Part shown: positions 58,801 through 62,878 of the stretch, piece after piece
Layout of the letters: every line of letters begins with the position of its first letter
How positions within the stretch are numbered: the stretch's first letter is position 1
From: a virus
IMG/VR virus record: IMGVR_UViG_3300033064_001021
Location: 1 to 62,878 of that record
Strand: one strand, 5' to 3'
Length of the DNA stretch: 62,878 nucleotides
Translations under genes and position numbers: made by a program
Notes under the pieces: model-generated
Database searches by the model: none
The model's input: the letters and a program-made list of their open reading frames with translations, nothing else
What the model was told of the DNA's origin: nothing

Positions 58801-61293
58801 GCCGAACTCAAGAAGGAGATGTCGGGGGATTGGACGATCCGAGGGCACAAGGTCGAGCCCGACGCCGTGACCGAGCTGATGGGTGCGGGCTACCTGGAGG
58901 ATACGGCGGGCGTCGTATCCCTGTCTTCTATGTTCCAGACCAAGATGCGGCTCTACACGGCGTCCTCGCAAGGAGACATCTTCGAGGGCCTCCAAGTCGC
59001 CTTCGAGGCTCTGATGCAGCCCATCAAAGATGTGGTAGAGGGTCGAACACCACCGCTGGAGATCGTCAACGCCACCGGCACTGTCCCCAAGCGGGCCAAG
59101 ACGGCGGCCTATGACATCCAGGGTCACTGTCCCCTCTGTCAGTGCATCCTCCATGACGGCCCTCGCTACCACAACCACTGTGACGACTGCGGGTACGACG
59201 TGGCGTTCCAGAAGGGTGAGGAGAGGTTCCCTGGCAAGGACTGGACGCCGATCCCGGAAGAGGACCCTCGCTACGTCAAGTACCTGGCAGAGCAAGCGGC
59301 ACAGCTCGCGTACATCAACCGCATGTTCCAGGGACCAGGCAAGGTGGCGACTCGTACTCCGGCGGAGAAGGAAGACGACGACATCGAAGACCTCCGCAAG
59401 AAGAACCCCAAGCTCAAGCCTCCCCGGTACGACCTGCGGAAGCGTCGGGTGGACGTGGAAGATGACGACCTCGACCAGGGAGCTGAAGCAGACCGTGACC
59501 TCACCAAGAACTACAAGCGGATCGCCCAACGATGGCTTGCTGGGGATGGGGATGTCTCCAACCAGCGGATCGCCTTCCGGTTCCTCCTGAGCGAGAACCC
59601 GAAGGCCCCTACCTCGGCGAAGGACTTGATCGTAGTCCGGAACAAGGAGACCGGTAAGCCCGTCCGGGTGACGCCGGAGAACTTCCAGGACAACAGCAAC
59701 CTGTACGAGGAGATCAAGGAGGGCGAACCCGAGGAGGGTGAACCCGAGGACTCTCCAGAGGGAGCGGCACCGGAGGGTGAGAAGAAGGAGAAGCCTTCCC
59801 CCGAGGACGAAGAGGCGGCAGCCGAGAAGAAGAAGGATGAGGAGAAGGACGAGGAGAAGGCCAAGAAGAAGGAGATCTCCGAGGCCAAGGAGCAAGTCAC
59901 CGAGCTGATGGACATCGGCATCTCCGAGGCTCCCAAGGTCTTCAAGAACGTGAACAAGGCCCTGAAGACTCTCGACCCCAAGGACACGGAGAAGCTGGCT
60001 TTGTTCACCAGGGATGCTTCCAGAGATGCCATCGGGGATATGGCTGGGGAGGCTAACTTCAGCGATGAGGTGGTTCAAGAGGCCCAGGACTCCCTGACCA
60101 AGCCCTTCGATGCTAAAGCCCTGGAGGTCAAGGACCCCGAGGTTCGTGCGAAGGCCATCCAGGACTTGGCCAAGCGCCTGGTCCAGGTTCAGATCGCCCA
60201 GAAGGTGATCTTGAACCCCAAGTGGGGCGGTGGTTCGAAGATCACCAACCAGAAGGAGACCAAGAGTTCCCTCCGTGAACGTGCGAACGCCTCCTTCGAC
60301 CAGTACAGCAAGCTGGACGACAGCGGGCTCAACGACGTGGCGGAGCGACTCGACAGGGACATCGAGAAGGTAGCTGCGGACCCGAAACGGAAGAACGAGC
60401 ACGAGCAGCTCAAGGCGGTCAAGCGGGGGCTGAACCTGGCTCGGATCACGAAGGGTCAGGAAATCGAGGGCCGCTATGGTGAGCCCGCTCCCAAGGAGCT
60501 GACGGCCCTGGCGGGATACCTCCATGAGAAGAAGGACGCGGACCCCAAGACCCTACTCCCGGTGATGGATGACTGGGGAGACCCGGACAACACCCGAGTC
60601 ATCGAGGAAGCCCTGAGAGAGCTTCCCTCGAAGGATCTCCGGGACATGGCCGGTGGGGATGACGGTGTGTACGCCGAGACCCTGGCGGTAGTGGATAGCC
60701 CCAACATCGACCCAGAAGTGCGAGAAATGCTGCTGTCGGAGGCCCGGCGTGGCATCTCCCGGCAGATGGGGGCTGAAGGTCAAGCGTTGGCCGAGATGGA
60801 AGCTGCCAAGGTCGGAGAGAAGTGGGAGGGGATGTCCCCAGAGGAACGGGGACAGACAATCCTGGAGAGCAAGCGGAAGCTGGGGCAAATCAAATCGACC
60901 TACGCTCGTAAGGTGGCCAGGGCTGCCCGGAAGAACGATGAGGCGAAGGTCCGGAAGCTCCAGGCCGAGGCAGCCGAAGCCGAGGTAGGAGCGATGGCGG
61001 AGATGGCTTTCGAGAGGATGGGAGAAGTCCCCGAGTCTCTTCGCAAGCTCCTTTCGCAACTTGTTTCCGAAGGAGTCATGACGACGGACCGAATGACCGA
61101 AATTCTCCAGGCTGCCAAGGGCAAATCTTCAAAAAAGGCGTCCTACGGGGGGCCTTTAAGCAAAAAAAATCAATCATCTGTCTATAAAACACACGAATCA
61201 GGTGGAGGGCTGTACTGCGCTTCGCCAACGTGTGGTGATAGCAAACCGGGAGCCGTAAGTGGGTTCCCTGATCTCAACAGGAGGCATGAACCC
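55849..61293 (+). CDS. Giant polyprotein-like virion protein (zincin motif, topoisomerase IB)
   Basis: About 1,815 residues from GTG 55849 to the point where the next gene begins; the frame has no stop of its own and runs on to 62463. Modules: N-terminal KOW-like region; zincin TRHEFQH (His359-His363); RVAARY (579) and RIAAKY (677); a type IB topoisomerase (~700-935) with Arg758, Lys854, Arg857, His907 and Tyr916 (nine residues apart, as in vaccinia enzyme); a zinc cluster CPLCQCILH...CDDCG; RIAQRW (1224) and RIAFRF (1240); acidic linkers and helical tail. Packaged topoisomerase/protease is likely. Confidence 0.8.
57877..58632 (+). other. Type IB topoisomerase domain inside the giant protein
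   Basis: The domain follows the RIAAKY motif. Catalytic residues are positioned as in poxvirus/bacterial TopIB: RVGN (Arg758), GKSG (Lys region), KDIRGLR (Lys854/Arg857), VGHEAATLRTQYL with His907 and Tyr916. It would relax supercoils through a 3'-phosphotyrosine. Such a domain in a likely virion protein suggests release of torsion in DNA during packaging or ejection. Confidence 0.78.
61131..61137 (+). promoter_or_regulatory. Candidate -1 frameshift site (A AAA AAG)
   Basis: TCA AAA AAG in the zero frame contains the dnaX-type heptamer A AAA AAG, with AAAGGC/GCCTTT hairpin arms at 61134-61157 and a weak Shine-Dalgarno (AAGGG) ~10 bases before. A -1 shift would end at TAA 61185-61187; no shift continues into the next gene. 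Confidence 0.4.
61183..61190 (+). promoter_or_regulatory. Candidate -10-like element before the gene at 61294
   Basis: TATAAAAC-type core (in TCTATAAAAC) within an AT-rich stretch that interrupts the high-GC ORF. It resembles the TATAGGAC/TATAAGAAC elements found at other gene starts. Confidence 0.35.
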
Positions 61294-62463
61294 ATGAGCA
61301 AGCTGACCAAGCGTGGCGCACTACAGGTCACGGATACCCTGGACCGTATGGCCACCCTGTTCCAGCAGGACTTCGAGATTCTCGGCGTAGACCGAGAGGC
61401 CGCAACGGACTTCTACAAGCGATGCGAGATGCTGGGAGACCACATCGAGCGTCATGCGGGCATCGACCCGTTGAAGAAGGCCACGATGCACTTCCCGCCG
61501 GACGACATCGGCAGGGAGGAAGCCGGTCCTCTGGTGGACGAGCCCGACGAGCCCTTCATGAAGGGCGAGTTCGACCAGCAGGAGTTCCGTGAGCTGTCCG
61601 ACCGCCAGGAGGCCGGGGACCTCGGGATGACTCCTGTGGAAGACCCCCGTGCCCCGCAGCCCGGACGCCAGCTCGCCGCCGAGATGGACGCGGTGCTCGC
61701 GGACATCGAGAAGGTCGCTGCCGTCGGCATCATGTCCGACAAGGAGGCCGAGGACTACGTTCGTCAGCTCACCGACCTGGAGCGCCAGGTTGCCGAGCAG
61801 GCCGCCGAGATCGAGGCCATCGCTGGCGAGCTGATGAAGAAGAAGGACGACCTGAAGAAGGAACAGGTGACCATGGCCAAGGAGTTCGGGAAGAAGCTCC
61901 CCGAGAGCCTCAAGGGCCAGGGCAAGGCCATCTTCGACCTCCGCAACGTCCTGATCTCCTACACCAAGGTCGCCTCGGTCAAGGGACCGAAGATGGCTAT
62001 CTTCGAGAACGAGTCGCTGGTCCGCATCGGTGAGCAGTTCTCCGAGGAGGTCCGGGAGGCCGTCGCCGACATCTTCGAGGCCGTCAAGAAGGAGAACAGC
62101 AAGCCCATCGCCGCCGCCCTGAAGTCCCTCAAGTACGAGGTGAAGAACGCCAATCTGAAGATGGCGTCGGACAAGGAAGCAGGCATCATGGACCTGCTCA
62201 CCACCGTCACCAGCTTCTTCTCCCGCCTCTACAAGGGCATGGTCTCCCTGTTCGGTCTCGCCTCCAAGACCATCAGCCGTCGCCGCGACAAGGTGCTGAA
62301 GTCCTGGGGCTCCTTCCAGAAGGAGTTCGACAAGGCCGAGCGCGAGATGGCGAAGGCCGCTGCCGACGAGAACCAGGACGAGGAGGCCGACGAGGACGAC
62401 GACAAGGAAGGCTGCGACAAGAAGGCGACCTTCGACCACGGGTTCAACCTGACGGCGGAGTAG
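61294..62463 (+). CDS. Highly expressed virion or scaffold-type helical protein
   Basis: 389 residues. AGGAGG (61279-61284) precedes the ATG, and codon use is strongly biased to G/C in the third position, as for an abundant protein. It shares the frame of the giant protein upstream, so a fusion is formally possible. Helix-rich; two segments resemble each other loosely (KVAAVGIMSDKEAEDYV and MASDKEAGIMDLL). The C terminus is acidic. I think of a scaffold or internal head protein, but no signature confirms this. Confidence 0.7.
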   Translation: MSKLTKRGALQVTDTLDRMATLFQQDFEILGVDREAATDFYKRCEMLGDHIERHAGIDPLKKATMHFPPDDIGREEAGPLVDEPDEPFMKGEFDQQEFRELSDRQEAGDLGMTPVEDPRAPQPGRQLAAEMDAVLADIEKVAAVGIMSDKEAEDYVRQLTDLERQVAEQAAEIEAIAGELMKKKDDLKKEQVTMAKEFGKKLPESLKGQGKAIFDLRNVLISYTKVASVKGPKMAIFENESLVRIGEQFSEEVREAVADIFEAVKKENSKPIAAALKSLKYEVKNANLKMASDKEAGIMDLLTTVTSFFSRLYKGMVSLFGLASKTISRRRDKVLKSWGSFQKEFDKAEREMAKAAADENQDEEADEDDDKEGCDKKATFDHGFNLTAE

Positions 62464-62469
62464 TTCAAC

Positions 62470-62878
62470 GTGCCGAACAAGAAGGCCGATACGAACGTCA
62501 ACTGGCAGCAGCGAGCTTCTGAGTTCGCTGTGGGGGATTCCGTCGTGCCCTACGGGTTCGGGGCGGAGTTCGCTGGGACAGTTCTCGCGGTGTGGCCTGC
62601 TATCGGCATGGTGGATGTGGAATACGCCTACGGCAACAAGCGATACCCCGTGGAGTACCTCCAACGGATTCGCCAGGATGCGATCATCAACGAGCCGGTC
62701 GAAACCAGCTCGATTCCTGGAGGCCCCGGCGGTTACGAGGTGTCCGGCGGTCCGTATCCGTCGGCCAACGTCCCCGACAAGCCGATCCCCGTCACGCCAG
62801 TCGTCGAACGAGTCGCACGGGCCTATACCAAGCAGGCGATCTACTGGGCTCAGAGAGACCGCAAGTACAGGGCTACCA
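62470..62878 (+). CDS. Virion-type protein, right end missing
   Basis: Partial: 136 residues from GTG 62470 with GGAG upstream, running off the window. It begins with a KOW-like beta segment (FAVGDSVVPYGFGAEFAG) and, near the visible end, contains VVERVARAYTKQAIYW, another copy of the R(I/V)AxR-aromatic type motif, then RDRKYRAT. It belongs to the structural block. Confidence 0.6.
   Translation, partial: MPNKKADTNVNWQQRASEFAVGDSVVPYGFGAEFAGTVLAVWPAIGMVDVEYAYGNKRYPVEYLQRIRQDAIINEPVETSSIPGGPGGYEVSGGPYPSANVPDKPIPVTPVVERVARAYTKQAIYWAQRDRKYRAT

Noticed and set aside
1-62878. tRNA genes, integrase or attachment sites
   Set aside because: None recognised on reading; a dedicated tRNA scan could still find one that I missed.

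Overview
This window is a stretch of a large, GC-rich tailed bacteriophage (Caudoviricetes). Terminase, portal, tail-fibre and other virion genes sit beside a large replication and recombination set. There is no rRNA, no tRNA I could recognise, no integrase and no host-type metabolic operon. The genome clearly continues past both ends: the first and last genes are cut, and no DNA polymerase or obvious major capsid gene is visible. A lipoprotein signal with a lipobox hints at a Gram-negative host, but the host is otherwise unknown.

Layout. 0-6.5 kb: virion-type proteins (a tagged small protein, a C39-like cysteine peptidase fusion), two sigma-like proteins in divergent orientation, a lipoprotein, and a minus-strand pair of membrane/coiled-coil proteins. 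6.5-7.4 kb: a gene-free region with a candidate structured RNA, a minus-strand terminator and an operator-like palindrome. 7.4-23.5 kb: delta' and delta clamp-loader subunits, a B12-dependent ribonucleotide reductase split by an intein, a RecD2-like helicase, a putative SSB, RuvC, RecA, the N-terminal half of SbcC/Rad50 and small zinc proteins. 23.5-25.9 kb: a minus-strand island (patatin lipase, virion-like protein, small proteins) in which two reading frames are interrupted. 26-43 kb: SbcD/Mre11, an HNH homing-endonuclease insertion, a Cas4-like nuclease, sliding clamp, the C-terminal half of SbcC, an AAA+ ATPase, a metzincin-like protease, a primase TOPRIM protein, DnaX, a NusG-like factor, a second HTH sigma-like factor and tail-fibre/tailspike genes. 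43-62.9 kb: head and packaging genes (terminase subunits, portal), a Dps-like protein, a CCA-enzyme/2H-phosphoesterase fusion, and a ~2,200-residue polyprotein-like ORF containing a zincin motif and a type IB topoisomerase.

How it works together. The phage carries a complete bacterial-type clamp system (beta, DnaX, delta, delta'), its own recombination and double-strand-break set, and several transcription factors. A degenerate CCCTAT/TATAGGAC-like element recurs at the heads of gene blocks and may be the promoter class those factors read. Two short peptide motifs, LAHENPELRPHLLP-like and R(I/V)AxR(Y/W/H)-like, recur at the ends of many presumed virion proteins and between modules of the giant protein. 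I think they are packaging or processing signals; this is the most likely undescribed system in the window.
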